A DNA stretch of 64,000 nt from an uncultured Pseudomonadales bacterium (GCA_943787675.1 CALSNK010000007.1:62001-126000); one strand, 5' to 3'; shown: positions 1 to 11,455, numbered from the stretch's first letter. A program made the numbers and translations. The notes: generated by a model from the letters alone, not told the origin.

Positions 1-260
1 CTGAAGATCCTGCACAAAAATCTGTTGCCGAAGGCATAGAGCTCACCCTCAAGACATTTGTCGATGTTCTGGTGCGGTTTAAGGTGGAAGCCGTTGATCC
101 CGCTGGACAGCCCTTCGATGCAGAGTTTCATCAGGCCGTTAGCATGGTGCCAAACCCAGATCTCGAGCCAAACACGGTAATGGACGTATTTCAAAAGGGT
201 TATACCTTAAATGGTCGGCTACTTAGGCCTGCAATGGTCGTTGTATCAAAGCCAGCCTAA
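1..260 (+). CDS. grpE: GrpE nucleotide exchange factor (C-terminal part)
   Basis: This is the 3' end of a gene that starts before the window; the open frame reads from base 3 to the TAA at 258-260. The last 85 or so residues contain the GrpE beta-domain signature, with the region around [20 protein letters not shown] and the end [14 protein letters not shown]. GrpE is the cytoplasmic exchange factor that releases ADP from DnaK. It lies directly upstream of dnaK in the same orientation, the usual gammaproteobacterial order. The identification is firm; nothing can be said of the N-terminal coiled coil. Confidence 0.95.
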   Translation, partial: EDPAQKSVAEGIELTLKTFVDVLVRFKVEAVDPAGQPFDAEFHQAVSMVPNPDLEPNTVMDVFQKGYTLNGRLLRPAMVVVSKPA

Positions 261-288
261 TAAAAAGTGGCTTATTAATCGCCGCAAC

Positions 289-316
289 CTTGAAATTGTG
301 GAAACAGCATCCATAT
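289..316 (+). promoter_or_regulatory. sigma32 (heat-shock) type promoter before dnaK
   Basis: CTTGAA at 289-294 and ATCCATAT at 309-316 are separated by 14 bases. This fits the RpoH consensus CTTGAA-N13-15-CCCCATnT with two mismatches in the -10 element. It lies in the 127-base gap between grpE and dnaK, where a heat-shock promoter is expected. The match was made by eye. Confidence 0.6.
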
Positions 317-387
317 AAAGAACAAGCAAGACCATAAACAGATAACCCTGGAAACAGGCACTTAAGACAAGTAACGGAGAATATGTA

Positions 388-2343
388 ATGGGAAAAATTA
401 TCGGAATTGATTTGGGAACGACCAACTCATGTGTTGCCGTACTCGAAGGCGATAAGCCCAAAGTAATTGAAAACGCAGAAGGCGCACGCACTACCCCTTC
501 TGTTGTGGCTTATACAGAAGAAGGCGAAATTTTAGTTGGCCAATCAGCCAAGCGTCAGGCAGTCACTAATCCACACAACACGGTTTACGCGGTTAAGCGT
601 TTGATCGGTCGTCGTTTTGAAGACGATGTTGTGCAAAAAGACATCAAAATGGTGCCCTACAAAATTGTTAAGGCCGACAACGGTGATGCATGGGTAGAGA
701 TCAAAGGCGACAGCAAAGCAGCGCCGCAGATTTCTGCTGAAGTACTCAAGAAAATGAAAAAGACCGCCGAAGACTACCTTGGCGAAACTATTTCTGAAGC
801 CGTTATTACTGTTCCTGCCTACTTCAACGATTCACAGCGTCAGGCAACTAAGGATGCTGGTCGTATTGCCGGTCTCGATGTTAAGCGCATCATTAACGAG
901 CCAACGGCAGCAGCATTGGCCTACGGTATCGACAAAACACCAGGAGACAGCGTTGTTGCTGTTTACGATCTAGGTGGTGGTACTTTCGATATCTCGATTA
1001 TTGAGATTGCCGACGTCGATGGCGAGAAGCAATTTGAAGTACTGGCCACTAACGGAGACACATTCCTCGGGGGTGAAGACTTCGATATGCGTTTAATCGA
1101 ATATTTATCCGCTGAATTCAAAACCGACAGCGGCATTGATATTCACGGTGATCCACTGGCCATGCAGCGTCTTAAAGAAGCCGCAGAGAAAGCCAAGATC
1201 GAACTGTCTTCAAGCTCACAGACCGAAGTTAACCTGCCGTATATCACTGCAGATGCTACGGGTCCTAAGCACCTGGTGGTTAAGCTTACTCGCGCCAAGC
1301 TAGAGTCCTTGGTTGAAGAGCTGGTTGAGCGTTCATTAGCGCCGCTTAAAGTGGCCCTAAAAGACGCAGGCAAGTCTACGTCCGAGATCGACGAGATTAT
1401 CTTGGTCGGTGGCCAGACACGTATGCCACTGGTACAGGAAAAAGTAACCGCATTCTTCGGCAAAGAGCCACGTAAAGATGTTAACCCAGACGAAGCGGTT
1501 GCCGTTGGTGCTGCACTCCAGGGCGCTGTACTGTCTGGTGATGTAACAGACGTGCTGCTTCTAGACGTAACACCTCTCAGCTTGGGTATCGAGACCATGG
1601 GTGGCGTAGCTACTCCAGTGATCGAGAAGAACACCACGATTCCTACTAAGAAATCGCAGATTTTCTCGACCGCTGACGACAATCAAACCGCTGTAACCAT
1701 TCACGTGGTGCAGGGTGAGCGCAAGCAGGCCACAGGCAATAAATCACTGGGTCGTTTTGATTTGGCCGATATTCCGCCAGCGCCTCGCGGCATGCCACAG
1801 ATCGAAGTTACCTTTGATATTGATGCTAACGGTATTTTGCACGTAGGCGCCAAAGACAAGGCAACGGGCAAAGAGCAGTCGATTATTATTAAAGCCTCTT
1901 CAGGTCTTTCTGATGACGAAATCGATGCCATGGTTAAAGATGCTGAAGCCAACGCGGCAGAAGACGAGAAGTTTACAGAGCTGGTACAGGCGCGCAACAC
2001 AGCCGACGGCCTCGCTCACGCGGCCAAAAAGACAATTGAAGAAGCTGGCGACAAGGCAACTGACGAAGAGAAAGCTGCCATTGAAGCGGCTATTAAGCAG
2101 GTTGAAGAAGCGGTTCAGGGCGACGATAAAGAAGCCATCGATACTGCGGCTGCCGCTCTTTCTGAAGCCTCGTCTGGTCTAGCGCAGAAAATGTACGCAG
2201 AGCAGGCCGAAGCAGGCCAAGCTGAAGGCGGCGAACAGGCTGCTGGCGACGACGCGATGGATGCCGAGTTTGAAGAAGTAAAAGAAGAGAAAGCCGAAGA
2301 TAAAGCAGAAGAAGAGAAGCCAGAAAAAGAAGACAGCAAGTAA
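388..2343 (+). CDS. dnaK: Molecular chaperone DnaK (Hsp70)
   Basis: This ATP-dependent cytoplasmic Hsp70 binds unfolded peptides together with DnaJ and GrpE. The 651-residue product has the full family architecture. It has an N-terminal actin-like ATPase with [13 protein letters not shown] at residues 5-17, the [13 protein letters not shown] phosphate loop near residue 195, a linker with [16 protein letters not shown] near 390, a substrate-binding beta domain, a helical lid, and an acidic, Glu/Lys-rich C-terminal tail. The length matches the E. coli protein (638) plus a longer tail. A sigma32-like promoter lies upstream and a strong hairpin separates it from dnaJ. Confidence 0.98.
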   Translation: MGKIIGIDLGTTNSCVAVLEGDKPKVIENAEGARTTPSVVAYTEEGEILVGQSAKRQAVTNPHNTVYAVKRLIGRRFEDDVVQKDIKMVPYKIVKADNGDAWVEIKGDSKAAPQISAEVLKKMKKTAEDYLGETISEAVITVPAYFNDSQRQATKDAGRIAGLDVKRIINEPTAAALAYGIDKTPGDSVVAVYDLGGGTFDISIIEIADVDGEKQFEVLATNGDTFLGGEDFDMRLIEYLSAEFKTDSGIDIHGDPLAMQRLKEAAEKAKIELSSSSQTEVNLPYITADATGPKHLVVKLTRAKLESLVEELVERSLAPLKVALKDAGKSTSEIDEIILVGGQTRMPLVQEKVTAFFGKEPRKDVNPDEAVAVGAALQGAVLSGDVTDVLLLDVTPLSLGIETMGGVATPVIEKNTTIPTKKSQIFSTADDNQTAVTIHVVQGERKQATGNKSLGRFDLADIPPAPRGMPQIEVTFDIDANGILHVGAKDKATGKEQSIIIKASSGLSDDEIDAMVKDAEANAAEDEKFTELVQARNTADGLAHAAKKTIEEAGDKATDEEKAAIEAAIKQVEEAVQGDDKEAIDTAAAALSEASSGLAQKMYAEQAEAGQAEGGEQAAGDDAMDAEFEEVKEEKAEDKAEEEKPEKEDSK

Positions 2344-2367
2344 GTCTTTACGGTTTTTTTATCTTCA

Positions 2368-2397
2368 ATTAGGCGCGGGCTCTGTTCCGCGCCTAAT
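2368..2397 (+). terminator. Intercistronic hairpin between dnaK and dnaJ
   Basis: TTAGGCGCGG (2369-2378) pairs perfectly with CCGCGCCTAA (2387-2396) around an eight-base loop, extended by A2368-T2397. No T-run follows, so it is more likely an mRNA-stabilising or attenuating hairpin that lowers dnaJ relative to dnaK than a complete terminator. Confidence 0.6.
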
Positions 2398-2432
2398 CAT
2401 ATTAGCGATAGTTAGGAACAAAGAATCAAGTT

Positions 2433-3555
2433 ATGGCCAAACGCGATTATTACGAAGTACTGGGTGTTGAAAAAGGCGCCACAGACGCTGAAATCAAAAA
2501 AGCATTTCGTCGCATAGCGATGAAGTTTCACCCAGACCGCAACTCCGACGATAAAAACTCTGACGAGAAATTCAAAGAGGCTCAAGAAGCCTACGAAATT
2601 CTCGGTGACGAAGAGAAAAAGTCAGCCTATGACCGCTTTGGTCATGCGGGTGTCGACGGTAATTCCGGCGGCGGTGGCGGTGGTGCAGGCTTTGGTGATG
2701 TATTTGGCGATGTCTTTGGTGATATTTTCGGCGGCGGTGGCGGCCGTGGTCGCAGTGGCCCAGCTCGCGGTTCAGACCTGCGCTACGACCTCCAACTCGA
2801 TTTAGAAGACGCCGTAAAAGGCAAAACTGTTCAAATTGATGTGCCTACGTTAAGTAGCCTGTGAACCCTGTGACGGTTCCGGCGCGCGCAAAGGCTCATC
2901 GCCTGTTACCTGTGATACCTGTGGCGGTGCTGGCCAGGTACGTATGTCTCAGGGTTTCTTCTCGGTACAGCAAGCCTGTCCGAAATGTCGTGGTCGCGGA
3001 CAGATGATCTCTGATCCCTGTGGCGAATGCCATGGTCAGGGCGTCAAAGAAGAGCGCAAAACATTATCCGTTAAAATTCCAGCGGGGGTGGATACCGGTG
3101 ACCGTATCCGTCTGGCAGGCAAAGGCGAAGCAGGCCCGCAGGGTGGCCCAACGGGGGATCTCTATGTGCAGATGCATGTGCGCGACCATGCAATTTTTGA
3201 TCGTGACGGCGCTAACCTGCACTGCGAAGTGCCTATCAGCTTCGCCCAGGCAGCACTGGGTGGCGAGTTAGAAGTACCCACCTTATCGGGCAAGGTAAAG
3301 CTAAAAATTCCCGCCGAGACCCAGAGCGGTAAGCTATTCCGACTGCGCGGCAAAGGGGTTGATCCTGTTCGTGGTGGCCCTGTTGGCGATCTACTCTGCC
3401 GGGTTATTCTCGAGACACCGGTTAATCTGAGTGTCGAGCAAAAAGCATTCCTTCAGGACTTTGATAAGAGCTTAGCGGGCAACAGCAAGCATTCTCCGCG
3501 CACCAACAGCTGGTTCGACGGGGTAAAGAAATTCTTCGATAATTTAACCGGTTGA
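2433..3555 (+). pseudogene. dnaJ: Chaperone DnaJ (Hsp40), interrupted by a one-base insertion
   Basis: DnaJ stimulates DnaK ATPase and delivers substrates. The J domain with the HPD motif ([12 protein letters not shown]) and the Gly/Phe-rich linker are in the first frame (2433-2864). The rest continues one frame over, with the four zinc-finger CxxCxGxG repeats ([32 protein letters not shown]), the two C-terminal beta domains and the end [13 protein letters not shown]. An extra A at about 2853, in the run ttaagta, breaks the frame just before the first zinc motif. Removing it gives a normal 373-residue DnaJ. Since dnaJ is strongly conserved and nothing else is damaged, a sequence error is the likeliest cause. 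Confidence 0.93.
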
Positions 3556-3601
3556 TAGTAGAGTAACGCCTTCAAATTGTTATCAACAAAGGAGCATGAC
3601 C

Positions 3602-4404
<803 letters not shown>

Positions 4405-4430
4405 AAGCACAAAAATAGTAGAAGGATAGA

Positions 4431-4459
4431 TAGACAAAATAAGCCTTCTTCCATACAAT
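4431..4459 (+). promoter_or_regulatory. sigma70 promoter for the carA leader
   Basis: TAGACA (4431-4436) and TACAAT (4454-4459) are 17 bases apart, so the transcript should begin at about 4466. That is essentially the first base of the folded leader element that follows. Confidence 0.65.
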
Positions 4460-4464
4460 GCACT

Positions 4465-4508
4465 CCTAACACCGCAGCCAATATGCGGTCTCGTTCCGAG
4501 AGGTTAGG
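4465..4508 (+). ncRNA. Predicted three-helix leader RNA upstream of carA
   Basis: Three perfectly paired helices fit into 44 bases. P1 is CCTAAC (4465-4470) with GTTAGG (4503-4508). P2 is ACCGCA (4471-4476) with TGCGGT (4484-4489) around a seven-base loop. P3 is CTCG (4490-4493) with CGAG (4497-4500) around TTC. Together they form a compact three-way junction that begins at the predicted transcription start and is followed by an intrinsic terminator. This is the layout of an attenuator, cis-regulatory RNA or short sRNA. I do not recognise the family, and the fold was made by eye. Confidence 0.5.
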
Positions 4509-4530
4509 CTACAGCAGAAAATTCTATATA

Positions 4531-4566
4531 AGCGAGATGAGACGACCAGTTTCATCTCGCTTTTTT
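4531..4566 (+). terminator. Intrinsic terminator / attenuator in the carA leader
   Basis: AGCGAGATGA (4531-4540) pairs with TCATCTCGCT (4552-4561) and a run of six T follows at 4561-4566. It lies between the carA promoter and the carA start codon, so carAB expression from that promoter must read through it. Confidence 0.8.
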
Positions 4567-4660
4567 GCAAATATAAAAAACTGACTGCTGCATATTCGGA
4601 TTATCAGATTTCTAAATGCCACTCACATTCGAGCGACATTTAAACTATTTAGGAGGTTGT

Positions 4661-5803
4661 GTGAATTCCCAGACTTACCGGGAAGCCGTACTTGCGCTAG
4701 CAGACGGAACAATTTTCAGAGGAACTGCCATTGGTGCAGATGGATCCTCTGTTGGTGAAATAGTTTTTAATACAGCCCTTTCAGGGTATCAGGAAATTCT
4801 TACTGATCCCTCATATGCCCGTCAGATCGTCACTCTAACTTATCCCCATATCGGCAATACCGGTGTGAACAAGGAAGATGAAGAATCCGATCAGATCTGG
4901 GCAGCAGGACTGGTTATTCGAGACTTGCCACTCTTAGCTTCAAACTTCCGAAGCGAACAAAACCTCGATGACTACCTAAAAGAAAAAGGTATTCTTGGTA
5001 TCGCCGATATCGACACTCGCAAGCTAACGCGCATACTGCGTGAAAGTGGCGCACAGAGCGGTTGCATCATGGCCGGCGGCGTCAGCGACGAGCAAGCACT
5101 GGCTGCCGCCAGAGACTTTGCCGGGCTTAAAGGCATGGACCTGGCCAAAGAAGTGACGACTACCAGCACTTACCCTTGGTCAGAGCACAGCTGGGAGCTA
5201 GGTGTTGGGCATAAAACCCAAGAGCCAAGCACCACCCAATTTAAAGTAGTGGCCTACGACTACGGCGTAAAACGCAACATACTGCGCATGCTCGTCGATC
5301 GCGGCTGCGAACTCATTGTTGTACCCGCCGAGACACCCGCAGCGGATGTACTGGCAATGAATCCCGATGGCATATTCCTGTCCAATGGTCCTGGCGATCC
5401 AGAGCCTTGCGACTATGCTATTAAAGCCATCACCGAAATCCTCGAAACCGAGATCCCAGTGTTTGGTATCTGTTTAGGTCATCAGCTACTGGCCCTGGCC
5501 TCAGGTGCTAAAACTGCAAAGATGAAGTTTGGCCATCATGGCGCCAACCATCCGGTCGAAGATATCGACAAAAACGTGGTTATGATCACCAGTCAAAACC
5601 ACGGTTTCGCTGTTGACGAAGCCAGTCTGCCCGCCAACCTGATTGCCACCCACCGCTCATTATTTGATGGGTCGTTGCAGGGTATTCATCGCACAGACAA
5701 ACCAGCCTTTAGTTTTCAGGGTCACCCAGAAGCAAGCCCGGGCCCCCATGAAGCAGCAGTGCTGTTTGACCACTTTATCGAATTAATGGAAGCCAAACGC
5801 TAG
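4661..5803 (+). CDS. carA: Carbamoyl-phosphate synthase small (glutaminase) subunit
   Basis: CarA hydrolyses glutamine and passes ammonia to CarB for carbamoyl phosphate, the precursor of arginine and pyrimidines. The 380-residue product has the CarA N-terminal domain ([20 protein letters not shown]) and a class I glutamine amidotransferase domain with the nucleophile Cys in [14 protein letters not shown] and the His/Glu in [13 protein letters not shown]. The GTG at 4661 is chosen because it follows AGGAGG at 4651-4656, although the four-base spacing is short; an in-frame ATG at 4616 lacks a ribosome site. carB follows after 17 bases. The upstream leader and terminator suggest attenuation. 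Confidence 0.95.
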   Translation: MNSQTYREAVLALADGTIFRGTAIGADGSSVGEIVFNTALSGYQEILTDPSYARQIVTLTYPHIGNTGVNKEDEESDQIWAAGLVIRDLPLLASNFRSEQNLDDYLKEKGILGIADIDTRKLTRILRESGAQSGCIMAGGVSDEQALAAARDFAGLKGMDLAKEVTTTSTYPWSEHSWELGVGHKTQEPSTTQFKVVAYDYGVKRNILRMLVDRGCELIVVPAETPAADVLAMNPDGIFLSNGPGDPEPCDYAIKAITEILETEIPVFGICLGHQLLALASGAKTAKMKFGHHGANHPVEDIDKNVVMITSQNHGFAVDEASLPANLIATHRSLFDGSLQGIHRTDKPAFSFQGHPEASPGPHEAAVLFDHFIELMEAKR

Positions 5804-5820
5804 GCGCTTGCGGAGACGAC

Positions 5821-8800
5821 ATGCCAAAAAGAACTGACATAAAAAGCATCCTCATATTAGGCGCTGGCCCAATTATTATTGGTCAGGCCTGTGAGTTTGA
5901 CTACTCCGGAGCCCAGGCCTGTAAAGCGCTTCGCGAAGAAGGCTTTAGAGTAATACTGGTTAACTCCAACCCGGCAACAATCATGACCGATCCGGCCATG
6001 GCTGACGCCACCTATGTTGAGCCCGTTGAATGGCGCACCGTAGCCCGCATTATTGAACAGGAACGCCCAGACGCCTTGCTGCCCACCATGGGTGGTCAGA
6101 CCGCACTGAACTGTGCCCTGGATCTCGCTAAGCACGGCGTACTCGAAGAGTTCGGCGTAGAGATGATTGGCGCCAATGCCGATGCCATTGATAAAGCCGA
6201 AGATCGCGAGCGCTTTGACAAGGCCATGAAAGCCATTGACCTAGATACGCCCAACTCTGGCATCGCCCACAGCTTAGAAGAAGCCATTCAGGTCTCAGAC
6301 CGCTTTGGTTTCCCCTGCGTTATTCGCCCCTCATTTACCATGGGTGGCTCCGGCGGTGGTATTGCCTACAACCGCGAAGAATTTGAAACCATCTGCCGTC
6401 GTGGCCTCGATCTTTCACCAACCAATGAGTTGCTGATTGACGAGTCCCTAATCGGTTGGAAAGAGTTTGAAATGGAAGTGGTTCGTGACCGCAAAGACAA
6501 CTGCATCATCGTCTGCGCCATCGAAAACCTCGACCCCATGGGCATTCACACCGGTGACTCTATCACCGTAGCCCCAGCGCAGACCCTCACCGACAAAGAA
6601 TATCAAATCATGCGTAATGCCTCGATCAAGGTATTGCGAGAGATCGGCGTAGAAACCGGCGGCTCCAACGTACAGTTTGCGGTTAACCCAGATGATGGTC
6701 GCTTAATTGTCATCGAGATGAACCCCAGAGTATCGCGCTCATCGGCACTGGCCTCCAAAGCCACCGGCTTCCCTATTGCCCGTATCGCAGCAAAGCTGGC
6801 AGTTGGCTATACCCTCGACGAATTGCAAAATGAAATTACTGGCGGCGCAACCCCAGCTTCATTTGAGCCAAGCATCGATTACGTTGTTACCAAAATCCCA
6901 CGTTTTGCCTTCGAGAAATTCGACCAGGCAGACCAGAGCCTCACCACCCAGATGAAATCTGTGGGTGAAGTCATGGCCATTGGCCGTACCTTCCAAGAGT
7001 CCATGCAAAAAGCACTGCGCGGCTTAGAGGTCGGTGTTTCTGGCTTTGACCCCATTCTCGATGTCGAAGATGAAAATGCCGCTGCCGTATTAAGGCACCA
7101 GCTGGCAGTCGCCGGCCCAGATCGTATCTGGTATCTCGCCGACGGTTTCCGTCAGGGCATGAGCGTCGAGGAAATATTTGAAGTCACTAAAGTTGATCGC
7201 TGGTTCCTCGTCCAAATAGAAGACATTATTAAAGATGAGATGCGCCTGCAGGGTACCGCTCTTTCTGACCTGACTAAGCAGTCCCTCTACCGCCTCAAGC
7301 GCAAAGGTTTTGCCGACCGTCGTCTGGCCGATATCCTAGGTTGTAGCGAAACCGCCATGCGCGAAGTGCGCTACGGCTTCGATCTTCACCCCGTGTACAA
7401 GCGAGTCGATACCTGTGCCGCCGAATTCGCCACAGATACTGCCTATATGTACTCCACCTATGAAGAAGAGTGCGAGGCGCGCCCCAGCAACAAAGACAAG
7501 ATAATGATTCTAGGTGGCGGCCCCAACAGAATTGGTCAGGGCATTGAGTTTGATTACTGCTGTGTACATGCAGCACTCGCCATGCGCGAAGATGGTTACG
7601 AAACTATCATGGTCAACTGCAATCCAGAGACCGTCTCCACCGATTACGATACCTCAGACCGGTTGTTCTTCGAACCCGTTACTCTAGAAGACGTATTAGA
7701 AATCGTGCGTGTAGAAAAGCCCAAAGGCGTGATCGTGCAGTTCGGTGGCCAAACGCCACTCAAACTAGCCCGTGCTCTAGAAGCAGCTGGTGTGCCCATT
7801 GTCGGCACCACCCCAGATGCCATCGACCGCGCCGAAGACCGCGAACGCTTCCAGCAAATGATCGAAAAGCTCGACCTGTTACAACCCCGCAACGCCACAG
7901 CACGCAGCCCAGATCAGGCCGTAGAGCTGGCCAAAGAAATTGGCTATCCGCTGGTTGTGCGCCCCTCCTATGTACTGGGTGGCCGCGCCATGGAAATTGT
8001 TTACAAAGAAGATGAGCTGCGCCACTACATGAAGACTGCTGTAAAGGTATCCGACGACAGCCCAGTGCTACTCGACTTCTTCCTGCCCAACGCCATCGAG
8101 ATGGACGTAGACGCAGTAAGCGATGGCGAGCAAGTCGTAATCGGCGCAATAATGCAGCACATCGAGCAAGCCGGTATTCACTCCGGTGACTCAGCCTGTT
8201 CATTGCCGCCCTACAGCCTCAGCGAAGATATTCAAGATGACATGCGCGAAGTCTGCCGCAAGATGGCAGTAGAGTTAGGCGTGCGCGGACTCATGAACGT
8301 GCAGCTAGCACTGCAAGACGGCAAGATCTACGTGATCGAAGTAAACCCCCGTGCCTCCAGAACCGTGCCCTTTGTATCAAAGTGCATTGGCGCTTCGCTC
8401 GCCAAAGTAGCGGCTCGTTGCATGGTAGGTCAGACTCTTAAGTCACAGGACTTCACCAAAGAAATTATTCCGCCGTACTTCAGCGTCAAAGAAGCCGTAT
8501 TCCCGTTCAATAAATTCCCCGGACTCGATCCCATTCTTGGGCCAGAGATGAAATCTACCGGTGAAGTGATGGGCGTAGGTGAAACCTTTGCCGAAGCCTA
8601 TGGCAAAGCAGAATTGGGCGCCAGCGACGAAATTCCGGCTAAGGGCACGGTGTTTATTAGTGTCCGCGAGCGCGACAAATCACAGCTACCAGCTCTGGCG
8701 AAAAAGTTTCACGACCTAGGCTTCAAGATAGTCGCCACCAAAGGCTCAGCGGCCATGATCGAAGAGTCTGGTTGCCCGGTGCAGCTGGTCAATAAGGTGC

Positions 8801-9051
8801 AAGAGGGTCGACCCCATATCGTTGATATGATCAAGAGTGATAAGATCGACCTCATTGTCAACACCACCGAAGGGCGTCAGGCAATCTCAGACTCCTCGAC
8901 GATTCGCTCCAGTGCCGAACAGCATCGCGTGTATTACACCACCACCATGGCCGGTGGTAGTGCAGTCTGCGAAGCCCTAGGCTTTAGCCGATCGGTAGAC
9001 GGTGGAATAAAAGTGCGCAGCCTACAGTCGCTGCATAAGGGAATAATCTAA
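5821..9051 (+). CDS. carB: Carbamoyl-phosphate synthase large subunit
   Basis: CarB makes carbamoyl phosphate from bicarbonate, ammonia and two ATP in a complex with CarA. The 1076-residue protein has the duplicated ATP-grasp structure, with the paired motifs [19 protein letters not shown] at the N-terminus and [18 protein letters not shown] near residue 560. The C-terminal part resembles the MGS-like allosteric domain ([15 protein letters not shown]) that binds UMP or ornithine in relatives. A GGAG site precedes the ATG. The stop TAA overlaps the greA start as TAATG, so the two are translationally coupled. Confidence 0.98.
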   Translation: MPKRTDIKSILILGAGPIIIGQACEFDYSGAQACKALREEGFRVILVNSNPATIMTDPAMADATYVEPVEWRTVARIIEQERPDALLPTMGGQTALNCALDLAKHGVLEEFGVEMIGANADAIDKAEDRERFDKAMKAIDLDTPNSGIAHSLEEAIQVSDRFGFPCVIRPSFTMGGSGGGIAYNREEFETICRRGLDLSPTNELLIDESLIGWKEFEMEVVRDRKDNCIIVCAIENLDPMGIHTGDSITVAPAQTLTDKEYQIMRNASIKVLREIGVETGGSNVQFAVNPDDGRLIVIEMNPRVSRSSALASKATGFPIARIAAKLAVGYTLDELQNEITGGATPASFEPSIDYVVTKIPRFAFEKFDQADQSLTTQMKSVGEVMAIGRTFQESMQKALRGLEVGVSGFDPILDVEDENAAAVLRHQLAVAGPDRIWYLADGFRQGMSVEEIFEVTKVDRWFLVQIEDIIKDEMRLQGTALSDLTKQSLYRLKRKGFADRRLADILGCSETAMREVRYGFDLHPVYKRVDTCAAEFATDTAYMYSTYEEECEARPSNKDKIMILGGGPNRIGQGIEFDYCCVHAALAMREDGYETIMVNCNPETVSTDYDTSDRLFFEPVTLEDVLEIVRVEKPKGVIVQFGGQTPLKLARALEAAGVPIVGTTPDAIDRAEDRERFQQMIEKLDLLQPRNATARSPDQAVELAKEIGYPLVVRPSYVLGGRAMEIVYKEDELRHYMKTAVKVSDDSPVLLDFFLPNAIEMDVDAVSDGEQVVIGAIMQHIEQAGIHSGDSACSLPPYSLSEDIQDDMREVCRKMAVELGVRGLMNVQLALQDGKIYVIEVNPRASRTVPFVSKCIGASLAKVAARCMVGQTLKSQDFTKEIIPPYFSVKEAVFPFNKFPGLDPILGPEMKSTGEVMGVGETFAEAYGKAELGASDEIPAKGTVFISVRERDKSQLPALAKKFHDLGFKIVATKGSAAMIEESGCPVQLVNKVQEGRPHIVDMIKSDKIDLIVNTTEGRQAISDSSTIRSSAEQHRVYYTTTMAGGSAVCEALGFSRSVDGGIKVRSLQSLHKGII

Positions 9052-9533
9052 TGCAAAAAGACGTAATGACAGTAGAGGGCGAAGCCGCCCTACGCACAGA
9101 ATTAGACCATCTAATTAAAGTCGTGCGTCCCGGTATTATCGAATCCATTGCCACCGCCCGCGAGCACGGTGATCTAAAAGAAAACGCCGAATACCATGCT
9201 GCCCGCGAACAGCAAAGCTTTGCCGAAGGCCGCATTCAAGCCATCGAAAGCAAACTGTCCCATTCCCAAGTCGTCGATATCTCCAAAATCCCCCAGGGCG
9301 ACCGCGTCATCTTTGGCTCCACCGTCACCATGATTAACATGGACACCGACGCCAAGGTCACTTACCGCATAGTGGGCGACGACGAAGCTAGCGTCCCAGA
9401 GGGCAAGATTTCCTACCAGTCACCCATTGCCCGCGCCATGATCAGCAAAGAGATTGGTGATGTTGTGGTGGTTAAAGCGCCGAGCGGCGACGTGGAATAT
9501 GAAATTGATGATGTGGTTTACGTGACTAAGTAA
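9051..9533 (+). CDS. greA: Transcription elongation factor GreA
   Basis: GreA enters the RNA polymerase secondary channel and stimulates cleavage of backtracked transcripts. The 160-residue product matches the family length. It has the N-terminal coiled coil with the acidic tip ([20 protein letters not shown]) and the C-terminal FKBP-like domain ([20 protein letters not shown]). Its start overlaps the carB stop, the common carB-greA arrangement. Confidence 0.97.
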   Translation: MQKDVMTVEGEAALRTELDHLIKVVRPGIIESIATAREHGDLKENAEYHAAREQQSFAEGRIQAIESKLSHSQVVDISKIPQGDRVIFGSTVTMINMDTDAKVTYRIVGDDEASVPEGKISYQSPIARAMISKEIGDVVVVKAPSGDVEYEIDDVVYVTK

Positions 9534-9787
9534 TTGTCTGTTACTCCCCTAGTTTATTTTGGTAAGGCATTGAAGTAACTAGAGATCACATTGACCTGTT
9601 AGTCTTTATCTATGGCCATAGCATGTGTAGATACAAACTGCGGCTTCCATCAATAACAGCATCAATACTGTAAGCCAGTCCCTGCTTCATCCTATACCAA
9701 TGAAATATCCTGCTAGCCCCCACAATAGAGACATATAAGACGCTGTTTCCCAGACTTAGCCACAACGACCCATAAAGAATCACATAT
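9534..9787. other. Intergenic region between greA and hipBA
   Basis: No gene, RNA or clear repeat is visible in this stretch. Two overlapping minus-strand open frames of 66 and 68 codons have no recognisable motif and cross into the hipB promoter, so they are not called. Confidence 0.6.
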
Positions 9788-9840
9788 GTTGCTAAATTTA
9801 AAAATAGCAACTAAAATGCTTCTTATTGGCAAATAGCAAC
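9788..9840 (+). promoter_or_regulatory. hipBA promoter with overlapping inverted and direct repeats
   Basis: GTTGCTA (9788-9794) is mirrored by TAGCAAC (9805-9811), and a further direct copy of TAGCAAC lies at 9834-9840. A promoter TTGCTA (9789-9794)-17-TAAAAT (9812-9817) sits on top of the inverted pair. The arrangement fits autorepression by the HipB antitoxin. The box differs from the E. coli HipB operator (TATCC-N8-GGATA). Confidence 0.65.
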
Positions 9841-9854
9841 GGTTATGTTTCATT

Positions 9855-10178
9855 ATGCAATCAGTACTCGAACAGATTAAAAAGCGCCGTTTAGCGCTGT
9901 CCCTTAAGCAGCACGACATGATGCTGCGTGTTGGAATATCGCGTCAGCAATATCAGCGCTTGGAATCTAAAGGCAATCCACGGCTTGATACCCTTGAGTT
10001 AATCGCGAAGGGGCTTAAAAGCGAACTACTCTTTGTGCCACAAGAAAAATTAAATGCCGTGCGTGCACTGCTTGCGGACGATACCGCTAAGTCTGCTGAG
10101 TCAGGGTTCAAGGTCAAGGGCCATAAGAAATCGTTAGCGGATGACCCATGGCAAGGATTGCTAGGAGATGGAAAATGA
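9855..10178 (+). CDS. hipB: HipB-type antitoxin, XRE-family DNA-binding protein
   Basis: The 107-residue protein has a Cro/C1 helix-turn-helix at about residues 6-55, including LSLKQHDMMLRVGISRQQYQRLE, followed by a short charged tail. By family knowledge it binds and neutralises HipA and represses the operon. It starts 38 bases downstream of the predicted promoter -10 element. Its TGA overlaps the hipA ATG, which is the expected antitoxin-first coupling. The symbol is given from context and fold; sequence identity to E. coli HipB appears low. Confidence 0.85.
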   Translation: MQSVLEQIKKRRLALSLKQHDMMLRVGISRQQYQRLESKGNPRLDTLELIAKGLKSELLFVPQEKLNAVRALLADDTAKSAESGFKVKGHKKSLADDPWQGLLGDGK

Positions 10179-11455
10179 GTACAGACAACGCTAATGAAGT
10201 GAATGTATTAAGGCTGACAATACAGGGCGCACTCGTGGGCCATCTTGTAGGTTTCAGGGATGGCCACAATGTATTGAGTATTGCACAGGAATTTAAAAGT
10301 AATCCTGATCGCCCGACATTTAGTCTAACTACACATCCCGAATTTCCGAGCGCGAAAACGCTAATGGCTGAGCCGTGGGTAAGAAGCCAAAGGTTGCATC
10401 CCGTACTTTCAAACTTACTGCCAGAAGGCTCTTTACGTGAGTTAGTTGCACAGGGTCTAAAGGTGCATGTTGATAATGAATTTCACATTCTCTCCTACCT
10501 CGGTGACGATTTACCTGGCGCAATCAAGGCCGCCCCAATGGATCCTGAAGATGTCCCTGATTACCTGTTGAGTATTCAGGGGAAGGCAAATGCCAAGGCG
10601 GTTAAGTTCGATAAGGTGATTCAGGAAAATAAGTTTTCTCTGGCTGGCGTCCAGATGAAGTTTTCCATGAAGGAAAAAGACGGTCGCTATAATTTATCAA
10701 AGGGCGATGAGTTGGGAGACTGGATTATCAAAACGCCCTCGACCAAACATAAATTTGTACCACTTAATGAATACACCGCCATGTCGCTAGCAGAGCTTGC
10801 TGGTGTTGAGATCCCTGAGATTAAACTCGTTGAGATGGCACAGCTTGATGATTTACCGTCGATTAACTTACCTGACGAGAAAAAAGCGTTCGCGATCAAA
10901 CGGTTTGATCGCAACGGTGAACAGCGCATTCATATGGAAGACTTCGCGCAGATTCTGGTGAAATACCCGCACGAAAAATACTCGGCTGCCAATTATGAAA
11001 ATATCGGCAAGGTCATTTATGATTTCTCTGGTGATGGCTTGGCGGATGTCCAACAGTTCGCTAGGCGTCTATTGGTAAATATCCTTTTGGCGAATGGAGA
11101 CGCACATCTTAAGAATTGGAGCCTTATATACCCTGATAAATTCACGCCGAGGCTCTCTCCTGCGTACGATATTGTGACAACCAAGGTTTATATCGAAAAC
11201 GAAACTAAGTATGCGCTGAATTTAGGAGAAACGAAGGCGTGGTATGAAGTCTCAATGAAAAACTTTGAATCTTGGGCGGTGCGATCGGGAATCCCTTGGC
11301 GGGCAGTAAAGCCACATTTGGATGACACCTTGAGCAAGGCGAGAGAGCTGTGGCCTGCCGCCCTCAATACACTTCCTATGGATGAAGCCCATAAACATGC
11401 CCTGAGCAACCATTGGCGCCAGCTTCATAAAGACTTCAAGATTGAGGACACCTAG
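10175..11455 (+). CDS. hipA: HipA-family serine/threonine kinase toxin
   Basis: HipA kinases phosphorylate glutamyl-tRNA synthetase in E. coli and cause growth arrest and persistence. The 426-residue protein has an N-terminal HipA_N region and the kinase core. FSLAGVQMKFS (154-164) matches the loop carrying the autophosphorylated Ser (here Ser155). AIKRFDR (240-246), the catalytic NGDAHLKN with Asp309, and the metal-binding SPAYDIV with Asp332 are all present. All key residues are intact, so the toxin is probably active. The ATG at 10175 is preferred because of AGGAG at 10163-10167 and overlap with the hipB stop. Confidence 0.92.
   Translation: MSTDNANEVNVLRLTIQGALVGHLVGFRDGHNVLSIAQEFKSNPDRPTFSLTTHPEFPSAKTLMAEPWVRSQRLHPVLSNLLPEGSLRELVAQGLKVHVDNEFHILSYLGDDLPGAIKAAPMDPEDVPDYLLSIQGKANAKAVKFDKVIQENKFSLAGVQMKFSMKEKDGRYNLSKGDELGDWIIKTPSTKHKFVPLNEYTAMSLAELAGVEIPEIKLVEMAQLDDLPSINLPDEKKAFAIKRFDRNGEQRIHMEDFAQILVKYPHEKYSAANYENIGKVIYDFSGDGLADVQQFARRLLVNILLANGDAHLKNWSLIYPDKFTPRLSPAYDIVTTKVYIENETKYALNLGETKAWYEVSMKNFESWAVRSGIPWRAVKPHLDDTLSKARELWPAALNTLPMDEAHKHALSNHWRQLHKDFKIEDT

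Noticed and set aside
1143-2339. Long minus-strand open frames opposite dnaK
   Set aside because: These are mirror frames of a strongly biased coding sequence; low-complexity Ser/Ala-rich products without motifs.
9610-9919. Two minus-strand open frames of 66 and 68 codons between greA and hipB
   Set aside because: No recognisable motif or ribosome site, and they overlap the hipB promoter and coding region.
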